From NCBI GenBank assembly GCA_964355015.1, contig CAYHCE010000026.1, positions 1 through 40,717 of the forward strand: DNA of 40,717 nt, given 5' to 3'. Under the pieces are notes generated by a model. It was not told where the DNA came from. It saw nothing but the letters and a program-made list of their open reading frames with translations, and ran no database searches. Made by a program: the position numbers and the translations under genes. How positions within the stretch are numbered: position 1 is the first letter of the stretch; every line of letters starts with the position of its first letter. Positions 17,171 through 25,327 of the stretch are shown piece by piece. The stretch is from CAYHCE01 sp964355015 (GTDB lineage Bacteria > Cyanobacteriota > Cyanobacteriia > PCC-6307 > Cyanobiaceae).

Positions 17171-19606
17171 TCAGCCATCCAGCCAGCGGCCGATCCTGGC
17201 CTGCAGGCGCTTCAGCCGCCTGGTGCCCGGCGCCAGGCCCGAGCGACGCCCGCTGCGGACGGCGTTGCCGGCGGCCGTGGCCTCGGAGCCGCCCTCGCCT
17301 CTGGCCACCTCGTAGTGGGCATAGGTGGTGCCGGGGTCGTAGTAGCCGTAGCCGAGGCTCGAGTACGTCCAGCGGCTGTAGCCGTAGTCGTAGCCGTAGG
17401 CGCCGCTCTTCTCCCCCTTGGGGCGGTGGGCATTGGTGACCACCCCCAGCAGCGGCGCGCCGGCGGCACGGATCCGGTTGGCGGTCTCGGCCGGCAGGGA
17501 GCGGTCCACCTTGTTGAGGCTCACCAGCAGGATGATCCCCTCGAGCTGCTCCGCCACCAGGATCGCGTCGGCCAGACCCAGTGCCGGTGGGGTGTCGTAG
17601 AGAACGATGTCGTACTGGCCGCAGCCGGCCAGATCCTTCACCAGCTCGCCCATGCGGGCGGAGCTGAGCAGCCGCGGCGGATCCGGCGGGCGCCGGCCCG
17701 CCGTGAGCACGCTCCAGTTGGGATAGGCCTCCACGGGATGCACCAGCTCGCGCCAGGTCAGGCCGTCTTCGGTGAGCAGGTTGCTGAGCCCCTGCAGGTT
17801 GTCGAGGCCGAGGCGGTGATGCAGCTGCGGTTGCCGCATGTCCGCATCCACCACCAGCACCCGCTGGCCGAGCTCCGAGAGCGTCTTGGCCAGCAGGGTG
17901 ATCAGCAGGCTCTTGCCCTCGGCAGGAATCGAGCTGGTGATCGCGATCGAGCGCAGCGGCCGGTCGGTCTTGAGGAAGCGCAGGCTGGTGAACAGGTTGC
18001 GCATCGCCTCCTGGTAGTAGAAGCGCTGGTAGCCGTCGCTGCCGCCCTTGAGGCCATCGAGCTGATCGAGCTGAAAGCGCTTGCTCCGCCGCAATCCCTC
18101 GAAGAAGGCCACGTAGGGCATGTGGCCCAGCAGGGGATCGCTGAGCTCATCGCGCACCTCGATCGGGCTGTGGAACACGTGATCCAGCCGGTCGCGCAGC
18201 ACGGCCACGGCGGCGCCGGCCACCAGGCCCAGCAGCAGCCCCTGCAGCAGCCCCCTGCCAACGTTCGGCTCCACCGGGGTGGGGTTGACCTGGGCCGGCG
18301 AGATCACTTTCCAGGGGGTGCTGCGCTGGGCGATCTCCAGCTGGAACAGCTCCCGCGTGCGCAGATAGTTGGCCAGATTGGCATCGGCGATGTCGAGTTT
18401 CTGCTTGATGGCGTCGTAGCTGCGCAGCAGGGCGGGCTGAAGCTGGAAGGAGCCTTCCAGTTCGTCGATCTGGCGGCGGGTGGTGGCGGTGGCATTGGCG
18501 TTCTGGAGCAGGGCCGCGTCCATCGCCTCGAGCTCCTTGCGCTGCAGCACCGGCCGCAGCTGGTCGCGGGCGGCGATCAGGCTGCGCAACGGCGTTGCAT
18601 CGGGCTGATAGAAGGAGCGTGCCTGGGCGATCTGGGCCTCCAGCCGTGTGAGCTCATCGAGCAACGACTGGTTGGGCAGGTTCGCCGCCAGGCCGTCCCG
18701 GCCGAACGTCCCCGACCCTCTGTTGGACCCGACACTGAAATCCCGGGCGGCGAGCTTGCCGCTGGCCACATCGGCGCGGACCTGCTTGAGCCGGGTGGTT
18801 TCGGCCCGCTGCTCCATCAGCTGATTCTCGAGCAGTTCCAGTTTCGATCGCAGCGCCTTGGCCTGCTCGCTGGGAACCACCAGGTTGTTGGATTTGCGAA
18901 ACTGCTCCAGGTCCGCCTGCAGCGCATCGCTCTTGGCCTGCAGCAGCGGGGCCTGACGGTCGAGGAACTTGAGGCCCTCGTTCAACCGTTCCTGCCGCTG
19001 GCTGAGCGCCCACCGGAGATAGGCCTCGCCGGTGAGTTTCAGCCCTTTCTGAACGCTGCCGGGATCGGAGCCGAAGCCCCGAACCGCGAGCACGCCGCCA
19101 GCCAGCATCGTGGTGGCCTTGTCGGCGCTGACGGGCACCAGGCTCACCTCGATGCGGGGCAACTGGGTCACCCCCTGCTTGGTGAGGCTGACGAAGACCG
19201 GATCGAGCACCACCGCGCTCTCGAGCACCCGGATCAGGGTGGGCACGTCGTTGCTGGAGTCGTTGCGGGCCAGGGATTCGATCGCCGTGCTGCCCTCGCC
19301 GCTGCCCGAGCCCGTGCCGCTGCTGGCCGGGCGATCGTTGATCGGATCGGAGATCAGCAGCAGGAACGATCCCTCATAGAGAGGGGCTGTGACCCGCTTG
19401 AGGATCGTGTGGGCGCCCATCACCAGGGTGATCGCCACCACGGTGATCACAAACGGCCGCCGCCGCCGCCGCAGGATCTTCACCAGGGCGGCGATGCTGA
19501 ACCCATCGCCCTCGCCCTGGGTCCCGGGTCTGGGCAGGCCGTGGTCGTAAGGAATCGGCTCCGTCCCGGTACCCGGAGAAGCTGGGCTGCCGCTGCTGCT
19601 CGCCAT
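17171..19606 (-). CDS. Wzc-like polysaccharide co-polymerase and BY-kinase
   Basis: Chain-length regulator fused to a bacterial tyrosine kinase, 811 residues from the ATG at 19606. The first membrane helix (about 51-68, FVITVVAITLVMGAH) follows a basic patch RRRRR. A periplasmic coiled-coil-rich Wzz region continues to about 460. The Pro-rich segment ISPAQVNPTPVEPN precedes the second helix (LLQGLLLGLVAGAAVAVL). The cytoplasmic kinase has Walker A SSIPAEGKSLLI, Walker A' VLVVDADMRQPQ and Walker B YDIVLYDTPPA. A C-terminal tyrosine cluster of about ten Tyr lies near the end (GYDYGYSRWTY, GYGYYDP). Family members control polymer length through autophosphorylation. The frame remains open upstream to 19753; I chose the Met just before the Ser/Gly-rich leader. 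Confidence 0.93.
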   Translation of the reverse strand: MASSSGSPASPGTGTEPIPYDHGLPRPGTQGEGDGFSIAALVKILRRRRRPFVITVVAITLVMGAHTILKRVTAPLYEGSFLLLISDPINDRPASSGTGSGSGEGSTAIESLARNDSSNDVPTLIRVLESAVVLDPVFVSLTKQGVTQLPRIEVSLVPVSADKATTMLAGGVLAVRGFGSDPGSVQKGLKLTGEAYLRWALSQRQERLNEGLKFLDRQAPLLQAKSDALQADLEQFRKSNNLVVPSEQAKALRSKLELLENQLMEQRAETTRLKQVRADVASGKLAARDFSVGSNRGSGTFGRDGLAANLPNQSLLDELTRLEAQIAQARSFYQPDATPLRSLIAARDQLRPVLQRKELEAMDAALLQNANATATTRRQIDELEGSFQLQPALLRSYDAIKQKLDIADANLANYLRTRELFQLEIAQRSTPWKVISPAQVNPTPVEPNVGRGLLQGLLLGLVAGAAVAVLRDRLDHVFHSPIEVRDELSDPLLGHMPYVAFFEGLRRSKRFQLDQLDGLKGGSDGYQRFYYQEAMRNLFTSLRFLKTDRPLRSIAITSSIPAEGKSLLITLLAKTLSELGQRVLVVDADMRQPQLHHRLGLDNLQGLSNLLTEDGLTWRELVHPVEAYPNWSVLTAGRRPPDPPRLLSSARMGELVKDLAGCGQYDIVLYDTPPALGLADAILVAEQLEGIILLVSLNKVDRSLPAETANRIRAAGAPLLGVVTNAHRPKGEKSGAYGYDYGYSRWTYSSLGYGYYDPGTTYAHYEVARGEGGSEATAAGNAVRSGRRSGLAPGTRRLKRLQARIGRWLDG

Positions 19607-19701
19607 GGCGCCGGAAGGTGGATCCGATGGTGGGAGCCTGCATGGTATTGGCCCATCGAGGACAAGGCTGGGATCGGATTCGGCTTCGGTAGGCTCTGGC
19701 C
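19607..19701. promoter_or_regulatory. Divergent intergenic region, BY-kinase / HpsJ-like gene
   Basis: A 95-bp gap separates the start of the Wzc-like gene (- strand) from the HpsJ-like gene (+ strand). Divergent promoters for export/length control and for the sorting cluster are expected here. I find no convincing -35/-10 pair; GGTAGGCT just before the HpsJ-like ATG is too close to the start to be used. The assignment rests on gene layout. Confidence 0.35.
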
Positions 19702-20532
19702 ATGAGCGATGGCGTCGGAACGGTGGGCGTCGGAACAGTGGGCTTCGGCGCACGGCGGGGGCGGAGCTTCCTGCGGATCACTGCCTACACGTTGCTGCTG
19801 GTGTTCGTCGTCAGCGCGTTGCCGGCTTTCCTGCCGCTTCCCTTCGGCCGGAGCGAGGCCCTGCTCAATGGCCTGCGGGAGCTGGTGGAGCGCTCCACCC
19901 TGCCGGTGGTGGCGCTGGTGTTCCTGTACCAGGGTTTCGCCGATGGGGCCCTGCCGGCCCTGTGGGAATGCCGCCTCGCCCTCGGGTTGCGTCTGCTGCT
20001 CCCCCTGGTGGCCCTGGGCTACCTGCTGATCGCCGTGGCCATCGTGGCCGTGAGTATGCAGGTGACAGGCGATGGCATCCGTCAGTTCGACCAGCAACGC
20101 CAGGGCAACCAGAACCTGGTGAGCAGCTTCAGGAGCCGGCTGATCGCCACACCCGATGTGCCGCGGTTGCGGGCGGTGCTGGCGGAGCAGCCCGCCTTCC
20201 GCTCCCTGCTGAAGGACCCCACCGCCGTGCTGGGCAGCGCCGATCGACCCCTGAGCATGCAACGTCAGGCGGCGATGGCCCTGATGGACCGGGCCGAGGT
20301 CGATCTGCAGGCGCAGTATCTGCGCAGCCGGGCGGATCTGACCGGCCGGCTCACCAGTCAGGCGATCCGGCTCGGGCTCACCTCACTCGCCTACGGCGGC
20401 TTCTACCTGCTCACCGGCCTGCTCTGGCCCCGTTCCGACCCGGATCTGGAGGAACGGGTGCGCCAGAGCCGGCTGTCCTGCGCCGCCGAGGAAGAGATTG
20501 ATCAAGTCCGGACCGATGCTCCTGGCGGCTGA
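19702..20532 (+). CDS. HpsJ-like exosortase-associated membrane protein
   Basis: Membrane protein of 276 residues resembling the HpsJ family, which in cyanobacteria sits next to exosortases and exopolysaccharide genes. Hydrophobic segments are at about 27-45 (LLLVFVVSALPAFLPL), 67-80, 92-116 and near 222-240 (LTSLAYGGFYLLTGLLW). Between the third and fourth is a long polar stretch (QFDQQRQGNQNLVSSF and LMDRAEVDLQAQYLRSRAD) likely facing the periplasm. The N-terminus has a Gly/Val repeat (GVGTVGVGTVGFG). It overlaps the exosortase gene by 35 bases, strong evidence for a shared operon. Family assignment is by pattern memory; the molecular role is not established here. Confidence 0.72.
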   Translation: MSDGVGTVGVGTVGFGARRGRSFLRITAYTLLLVFVVSALPAFLPLPFGRSEALLNGLRELVERSTLPVVALVFLYQGFADGALPALWECRLALGLRLLLPLVALGYLLIAVAIVAVSMQVTGDGIRQFDQQRQGNQNLVSSFRSRLIATPDVPRLRAVLAEQPAFRSLLKDPTAVLGSADRPLSMQRQAAMALMDRAEVDLQAQYLRSRADLTGRLTSQAIRLGLTSLAYGGFYLLTGLLWPRSDPDLEERVRQSRLSCAAEEEIDQVRTDAPGG

Positions 20533-21364
20533 GGCCTGGCTGGCCTTGCTGGCGGGGTTGGTCAGCACCCAGCTCACCCTGCTGATCCGGGCCGGGGTGT
20601 CGGCCTTCGCGATCATGGCGGCGCTTTCCTGGGTGGGAGGCGGGGTGCTGCTCTGGGACTGGCAGCAGCAACGGGGCCTGGGCACGCCTTCACGGCCCCA
20701 GCTGCTGGCTGGCCTGGTCCTGCTGCTCTGGTGCCTGCTGGTGCTCAGCCTGCCGGCCCGTCTCTACGACCCCCTGCTCCACCTTGTCCCCCTGGCGGGA
20801 TTGCTGGGGCTCGCCCTGGTGGCCGGCGTGGGGCCGGGCCGGCCGCTGGCCCTCCAGCTGGCGGTGATCGGCCTGCTGCTGCCTGCCCAGGTGCTGATCA
20901 ACCGGTTCCTGCCCACCCAGGCCCTGGCCTGGATGACCGCCCATGGGTCGGCCTTCCTGCTCTGGCTGCTGGGGCAGCCCGCCACCGCCCTGGGGACGTC
21001 GATCCTGATGCCGGGCAAGGAGCTGGTGGTGGACCTGAGCTGCACCGGCGTGAACATCATGAGCCTCAATCTGGCCGCCCTGGTGGTGATCGCCCTGCTG
21101 ATTCCGGTGCTGCCCTGGCGCACGCTGCTGACGCTGGCGGGTGTTTCCCTGCTGGTCGCCTTCGCCGTCAATGCCCTGCGGGTGGCCCTGCTGGGGTTCA
21201 TGGATCCCGAGAGCGGCGAGGGTTGGAGGGCGCAGGTCAGCAGTTTTCACTTCTGGCATCAGGGGGCGGGCTCCCAGCTGTTTTCGCTGCTGGCGATGGG
21301 GCTCACCTGCGCGCTGATGCTCGCCGTGATCGAATCCACCTGGCGTCAGCAGCGGAGACCCTGA
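20498..21364 (+). CDS. Cyanobacterial exosortase (cyanoexosortase)
   Basis: Polytopic membrane transpeptidase of 288 residues with about eight helices. The three exosortase catalytic positions are readable: Cys in VDLSCTGVNIMSLNLAA (about 178-194), Arg in AFAVNALRVALLG (about 221-233) and His in FHFWHQGAGSQLF (about 248-260). Exosortases recognise the C-terminal PEP-CTERM tag of exported proteins, cleave it and probably attach the protein to a surface partner. Initiation is likely at TTG 20498, which has GAGGAAGAG a few bases upstream; ATG 20516 is an alternative. The HpsJ-like partner before it and the small partner after it suggest the type A group, but A versus C cannot be settled by eye. 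Confidence 0.9.
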   Translation: MIKSGPMLLAAEAWLALLAGLVSTQLTLLIRAGVSAFAIMAALSWVGGGVLLWDWQQQRGLGTPSRPQLLAGLVLLLWCLLVLSLPARLYDPLLHLVPLAGLLGLALVAGVGPGRPLALQLAVIGLLLPAQVLINRFLPTQALAWMTAHGSAFLLWLLGQPATALGTSILMPGKELVVDLSCTGVNIMSLNLAALVVIALLIPVLPWRTLLTLAGVSLLVAFAVNALRVALLGFMDPESGEGWRAQVSSFHFWHQGAGSQLFSLLAMGLTCALMLAVIESTWRQQRRP

Positions 21365-21365
21365 G

Positions 21366-21923
21366 GTGCCCCGGTTCCGCACCGCCGCCCTGCTGCTGCT
21401 GGCCGGCTGGTCAGTGCTGCTGAGCCTGGAGAGCTGGTTCCGTCCGCCCGGCCCCGCCAACCCCTACCGCTTCCCCGCCGAGCTCAGCGTGGGTGGAGTG
21501 GGCTTCCTCCGGGTTCAAACGCGGCCCGACCACGCCGCCCTGCCGGCCGGGGTGACCGTGCGGGAGGGGGCTGATTATCACTCCTCGACAGGCCAGCATT
21601 TCTACTTAAGGTGGATCACCCTGGCTTCCAGCGGCACCGGCGTGGCTCTACCCCTGGAACCTTTCTCTGAAGCGGTGCTCGGTCCTGGTGCCAGCGGGGT
21701 CTGCCGCTTGACCCCGGAACCGGGCCGCCCGCCGATCGTGGTGCGCAGCGCCTCCGACTTTCAGCAGGGCCTGGCCGGGCGGCTTCCCAGCGGAGTCGAA
21801 CGTCTGCGCTGGCTGGCGGGACTCAGGCCGCTTATCCCCCATGGCTGCCTCTGGATGGGCCGCCTCGGCCCACCGGCTGAGCCCTTCAGCGCTGAACCTC
21901 CCCTGCTGCAGCTGCGGCCCTAG
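21366..21923 (+). CDS. Exosortase system-associated protein
   Basis: Protein of 185 residues from a GTG one base after the exosortase stop. It has one N-terminal membrane segment (about 6-22, TAALLLLAGWSVLLSLES) followed by a periplasmic domain of about 160 residues without recognised catalytic motifs. Position, size and topology match the small 'cyanoexosortase system-associated' proteins, which share features with EpsI. YHSSTGQHFYLRWITLASSG (about 76-95) is the most conserved-looking stretch. The role is inferred from context: it may assist sorting or link the sorted protein to the polymer. Confidence 0.7.
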   Translation: MPRFRTAALLLLAGWSVLLSLESWFRPPGPANPYRFPAELSVGGVGFLRVQTRPDHAALPAGVTVREGADYHSSTGQHFYLRWITLASSGTGVALPLEPFSEAVLGPGASGVCRLTPEPGRPPIVVRSASDFQQGLAGRLPSGVERLRWLAGLRPLIPHGCLWMGRLGPPAEPFSAEPPLLQLRP

Positions 21924-21927
21924 ATCC

Positions 21928-23919
21928 GTGAGGCAGACGTCACTGACTGTCGAGGCGTCCCCGTTCTGGTTGCCTGGCGAGGCCAGGGACCGGAACCGGG
22001 CCTTCCTGATCCGCCGCACCCTGCTGCTGCTGGTGGATGCGCTGCTGATCGCCGCCTCCTTCGTGGGGGCGTTCGCCTTGCGCGTGCAGGCGGACACCTT
22101 CCTCTTTTTCGATCCCCATCTCCGCCTGCTGCCCTGGGCCGTGGTCTGCGGCCTCACGGTCCTGGCCTCGAGTGGCTGGTATCGCAGCCTCACCCGCTAC
22201 TCCGGCAGCCTCTCCCTCTACGGCCTGCTGCCCCGCTCAGGCCTGTTCGTGCTGCTGCTCCTGCTGATCAGCACGCTGATGGGTGGTTCCCATCCCCCCC
22301 GCTCCTTCTGGATCCTGTTCTGGATGCTGTTCTCCGGCAGCGCCATCGCCAGCCGCATCCTGCTGCGCGATCTGCTGCGGCTGCGGCTGAAGGGGTTCCG
22401 GCAGTCCGATGGGCTGGCCACCTTGATCTATGGCGTCGGCGAAGCCGCCCTGCGCCTGTTCGAGGAACTTCGCCATGACCCCCGCTTCGAGCTGGTGGCC
22501 GCCGTGGACGAGGAGCCCTCCTGCTGGGGACGCCGGCTGCAGACCCTGCCGATCCATGGTCCGGGCGACCTCGAGGCTCTGATCGATCGCCACGGCATCA
22601 GCCAGGTGTTGATGGCCATTCCCGAGGCCTCCCGCCGGCGGCGGCGGATCTTGGTGGAGCGCTTCTCCTCGCTCGGGCTTAAGGTGCTGGTGCTGCCGTC
22701 GCTGGGGCAGCTCGCCAGCGGCGAGTGCCAGATCTCGGAGCTGCGGCCGGTGGCGATCGAGGACCTGCTGGGCCGTGAACCCAGCCTGGCTGATCCGGAT
22801 CTGCTCGGCGCCGCGGTGAGCGGACGATCCGTGCTGGTGACCGGGGCGGGGGGATCGATCGGCAGTGAGCTCTGCCGCCAGATCGTTCGGCTGCAGCCCA
22901 GCCGGCTGGTGCTGCTGGAGCGCAATGAACTGGCCCTGTACACCATCGAGCAGGAGCTGAGGCTGCTGGCGGAGGCCGAGGGGATCCTGCCGTCGCTGCG
23001 CTCCGTGCTGGCGGACGTGGGCGATCAGCGCCTCCTTCAGGCCCTGATGGTTCAGGAAGGGGTTCAGGTGCTGTTTCACGCCGCCGCCTACAAGCATGTG
23101 CCGCTGGTGGAAGTCAACGTCTGCGCCGGAGTGGCCAACAATCTGCTGGGCACCCGCTCCGCTCTCGCGGCGGCCATCGCGGCCGGGATCGAGCGCTTCA
23201 TCCTGATCTCCACCGACAAGGCCGTGCGCCCCACCAACGCGATGGGGGCCAGCAAGCGGGCCTGCGAGCTGCTCCTGCAGGGGGCGGCCTTCGAGATCGC
23301 CAGCGCCGGCAGCGGGCCGATCTGCTCGATGGTGCGCTTCGGCAACGTGCTGGGCTCCTCGGGTTCGGTGATCCCCCGGTTCCGCCAGCAGATCGCCGCC
23401 GGCGGGCCGCTCACCGTGACCCACCCGGAGATGACCCGCTACTTCATGACCATTCCCGAGGCGGCGCAACTGGTGCTGCAGGCGGCGGGGATGGCCCGGG
23501 GCGGCGAGGTGTTCCTGCTGGATATGGGCGAGCCGGTGAGCATCCTCGAGCTGGCCCGCCAGATGATTCAGCTCTCCGGCTTCAGTGTGCGCGACACGCC
23601 CGAATCCGCAGGCGACATTTCCATCCAGTTCACCGGGCTGCGCCCGGGAGAGAAGCTCTACGAGGAGCTGCTGATCAGCCCGGACGACAGCCCCACCCGC
23701 CACCCGCTGATCCGCCAGGCGCGCGAGTGCAGCCTCGACCCCGACCAGCTGCAGCACCTGATGAATCAGATGGAACTGGCCCTGGCCAACGGGGATGCCG
23801 CAGGCGTGACCCGGCTGCTCCAGGCGATGGTGCGTGAGTATGCCCCAACACCTCAGGACGAGGCGCTGGGGCCTCAAGGGGTGGAGGAACAACGGCCCCT
23901 TCCCATGCTCAGCGGGTGA
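21928..23919 (+). CDS. CapD/WbpM/PglF-like nucleoside-diphosphate-sugar dehydratase
   Basis: Membrane-bound UDP-sugar 4,6-dehydratase/epimerase of 663 residues, making deoxy or amino sugars for the polymer. Four membrane helices occupy about 30-150. A CoA-binding-like Rossmann domain follows (LATLIYGVGEAALRLFEEL near 167-185). The catalytic SDR domain has VLVTGAGGSIGSELCRQI near 302-319, HAAAYKHVPLVEVN near 382-395, and STDKAVRPTNAMGASKRACE near 428-447. In the last, the usual catalytic Tyr is Met (MGASK), as is typical of this subfamily. RPGEKLYEELL near 572-582 is the C-terminal signature. GTG 21928 is five bases after the preceding stop. The length matches WbpM-type enzymes. Confidence 0.93.
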   Translation: MRQTSLTVEASPFWLPGEARDRNRAFLIRRTLLLLVDALLIAASFVGAFALRVQADTFLFFDPHLRLLPWAVVCGLTVLASSGWYRSLTRYSGSLSLYGLLPRSGLFVLLLLLISTLMGGSHPPRSFWILFWMLFSGSAIASRILLRDLLRLRLKGFRQSDGLATLIYGVGEAALRLFEELRHDPRFELVAAVDEEPSCWGRRLQTLPIHGPGDLEALIDRHGISQVLMAIPEASRRRRRILVERFSSLGLKVLVLPSLGQLASGECQISELRPVAIEDLLGREPSLADPDLLGAAVSGRSVLVTGAGGSIGSELCRQIVRLQPSRLVLLERNELALYTIEQELRLLAEAEGILPSLRSVLADVGDQRLLQALMVQEGVQVLFHAAAYKHVPLVEVNVCAGVANNLLGTRSALAAAIAAGIERFILISTDKAVRPTNAMGASKRACELLLQGAAFEIASAGSGPICSMVRFGNVLGSSGSVIPRFRQQIAAGGPLTVTHPEMTRYFMTIPEAAQLVLQAAGMARGGEVFLLDMGEPVSILELARQMIQLSGFSVRDTPESAGDISIQFTGLRPGEKLYEELLISPDDSPTRHPLIRQARECSLDPDQLQHLMNQMELALANGDAAGVTRLLQAMVREYAPTPQDEALGPQGVEEQRPLPMLSG

Positions 23920-24129
23920 TGGGACTCCGAGCAGGTCAGTTCAAACTGGCAGCGGAGGGTTGGCGAGAATGCCCCTGCGCACTCGCTTGGGCCCATCCGG
24001 CCGATTGTGCCGGCATCACAGGATGGACGGCTGCCCAACTGGAATGTTGTTCTGGGACTGGAGCCTGCTTCAGGATTTCAATATGGCACGGTTGCTTCAT
24101 TTGAACTCTTTCATTCCCAGTACCCGAGC

Positions 24130-24810
24130 GTGATCTCCTTTCTTGCCGGTCGAGGGGCTGGTTACCTGGGGTTTTTGGCGGCGGCTGGTTTCTCTGTGGC
24201 ACTGGTCTCTGGAGGCGCGGCTCCAGCTCAGGCCATTGTCTACACCTTCTCGGATACTCAGGTTTCGTTTCCGATTTCAGGCTTCGGAACCCTGGATGCC
24301 ACGATAACTGGAAGTTTTAACTACAATACCGGCTCATCAACGTTCACCGATGTCAACGTCGTTTTCGACGAGACTCAGTTCACGACAATTGACGTGACCT
24401 TCACCCAGGGAGGAGTTGTGAACAACGGGGTAAATTCCTACATCTACTTCGTCAATCCCTCGACAAGCTCCAATACGAACTGTACCCAGTCCCCAGCTGA
24501 CCCGCCGACCAACGCCAGACCGGAATGCCTGCGGTTGAACCTGAGCGGGCCGCTCACGGGCGTTCCCTAGACCCTCAGTTTCGATAACAATGCTGGCACC
24601 GCTGGGCTTGACGGGCAGTCAGCTAACTATTTCACCAACCTGACCCTCATCAACTCAAACGCAAGGCTGCGTTCTGTGCCCTCGCCCCTGTCGGCTCTGA
24701 CGCTGCTGCCGATCGCCTCGCTGCTGGTGCTCCGCAAGCGCTTCACCCGCCCTTTGGCTTCAGCCAGCGGCGATGTCGGCCACCGCCAGCACCGCGGCGG
24801 CGATCGCTGA
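24130..24810 (+). pseudogene. PEP-CTERM-like secreted protein interrupted by in-frame TAG
   Basis: A secreted surface protein gene in two in-frame pieces. The first piece, from a GTG at 24130 (GTG 24007 is also open), has a signal segment ending at GGAAPAQA. The mature part is rich in Thr, Ser, Asn and Phe (TITGSFNYNTGSSTF, VNSYIYFVNPSTSS). It stops at TAG 24568-24570. The same frame continues with TLSFDNNAGTAGLDGQSANY and ends in a sorting tag: VPSP, the hydrophobic ALTLLPIASLLVL and the basic RKRF, reaching TGA at 24808. One base change would restore a full protein of about 226 residues. The coding sequence is clearly AT-richer than its neighbours. A nonsense mutation, readthrough or a sequencing error would all fit. 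Confidence 0.72.
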
Positions 24811-25296
24811 GCGCTGCTCGGCGTCGTAGCCCCAGCGCTCCAGAAAGGCCACGTCCTCGCCCTCCCCAGCCGTGGCGGCCAGCAGCGTCTCCAGCCGGCT
24901 CTTCACCAGAGCGGGCTCGAGCAACCGCAGCAGCTCGGTGCAGCGCTGGCGCACCCGCTGCGAGCGGGCCTGTTGCTCGCCGTCGCCGCCACGACCGTGC
25001 TGCAGCGCCATCGCCGTGCTCATCGCCAGGTTGCGGGCCGTCAGGTCCACCACCGCCTCGCCCGCCCGGCGCAGTTGCAGCACCAGCACCTCGGGCATCC
25101 GGTCCAGCAGGGGGGTGTCCCCCGCCAGGGCCACCACGAAGAAGCCCCGGGCTCCGTCGCGGCTGGCCACCAGCTCGCCCACCCGGTCGGCCAGCACCTC
25201 ATCGCTGAGCTCCCCGTTCTGCCAGAGGCCGAGCCAGCCGGCGCTGATCTCGATCGCCTGGGGAAAGCTGGGGGACGCCGAAGGGGAGGAGGACAT
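24760..25296 (-). CDS. Conserved cyanobacterial hypothetical protein
   Basis: Protein of 178 residues from an ATG at 25296. It reads as a soluble, helix-rich cytoplasmic protein with IEISAGWLGLWQNGELSDEVLADRVGELV (positions about 14-42), GARGFFVVALAG (about 47-58), and a C-terminal stretch in which LLRLLEPALVKSRLETLLAAT precedes WGYDAEQRSAIAAAVLAVADI. I do not recognise a catalytic motif. It lies back to back with era, 31 bp from its ATG, and its end overlaps the tail of the interrupted PEP-CTERM-like gene by 51 bases. The frame is open far upstream into era, but that part is antisense shadow. Confidence 0.72.
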   Translation of the reverse strand: MSSSPSASPSFPQAIEISAGWLGLWQNGELSDEVLADRVGELVASRDGARGFFVVALAGDTPLLDRMPEVLVLQLRRAGEAVVDLTARNLAMSTAMALQHGRGGDGEQQARSQRVRQRCTELLRLLEPALVKSRLETLLAATAGEGEDVAFLERWGYDAEQRSAIAAAVLAVADIAAG

Positions 25297-25327
25297 CGCA
25301 GGCGGCTGGACTGGCAGTGTTGAGGCT

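Noticed and set aside
17315..19705. Open frame of about 796 codons on the + strand opposite the BY-kinase gene
   Set aside because: Low-complexity translation rich in Leu/Gln/His/Gly, no motif, and exact overlap with a well-supported kinase gene.
22237..23892. Open frame of 551 codons on the - strand opposite the CapD-like gene
   Set aside because: Same antisense pattern; no recognisable domain.
23916..24104. Small frame whose start overlaps the CapD-like stop
   Set aside because: Cys/Trp-rich, unlike any neighbour, and it has no helix or motif. The overlap seems accidental, and the region is better read as the upstream part of the interrupted surface gene.
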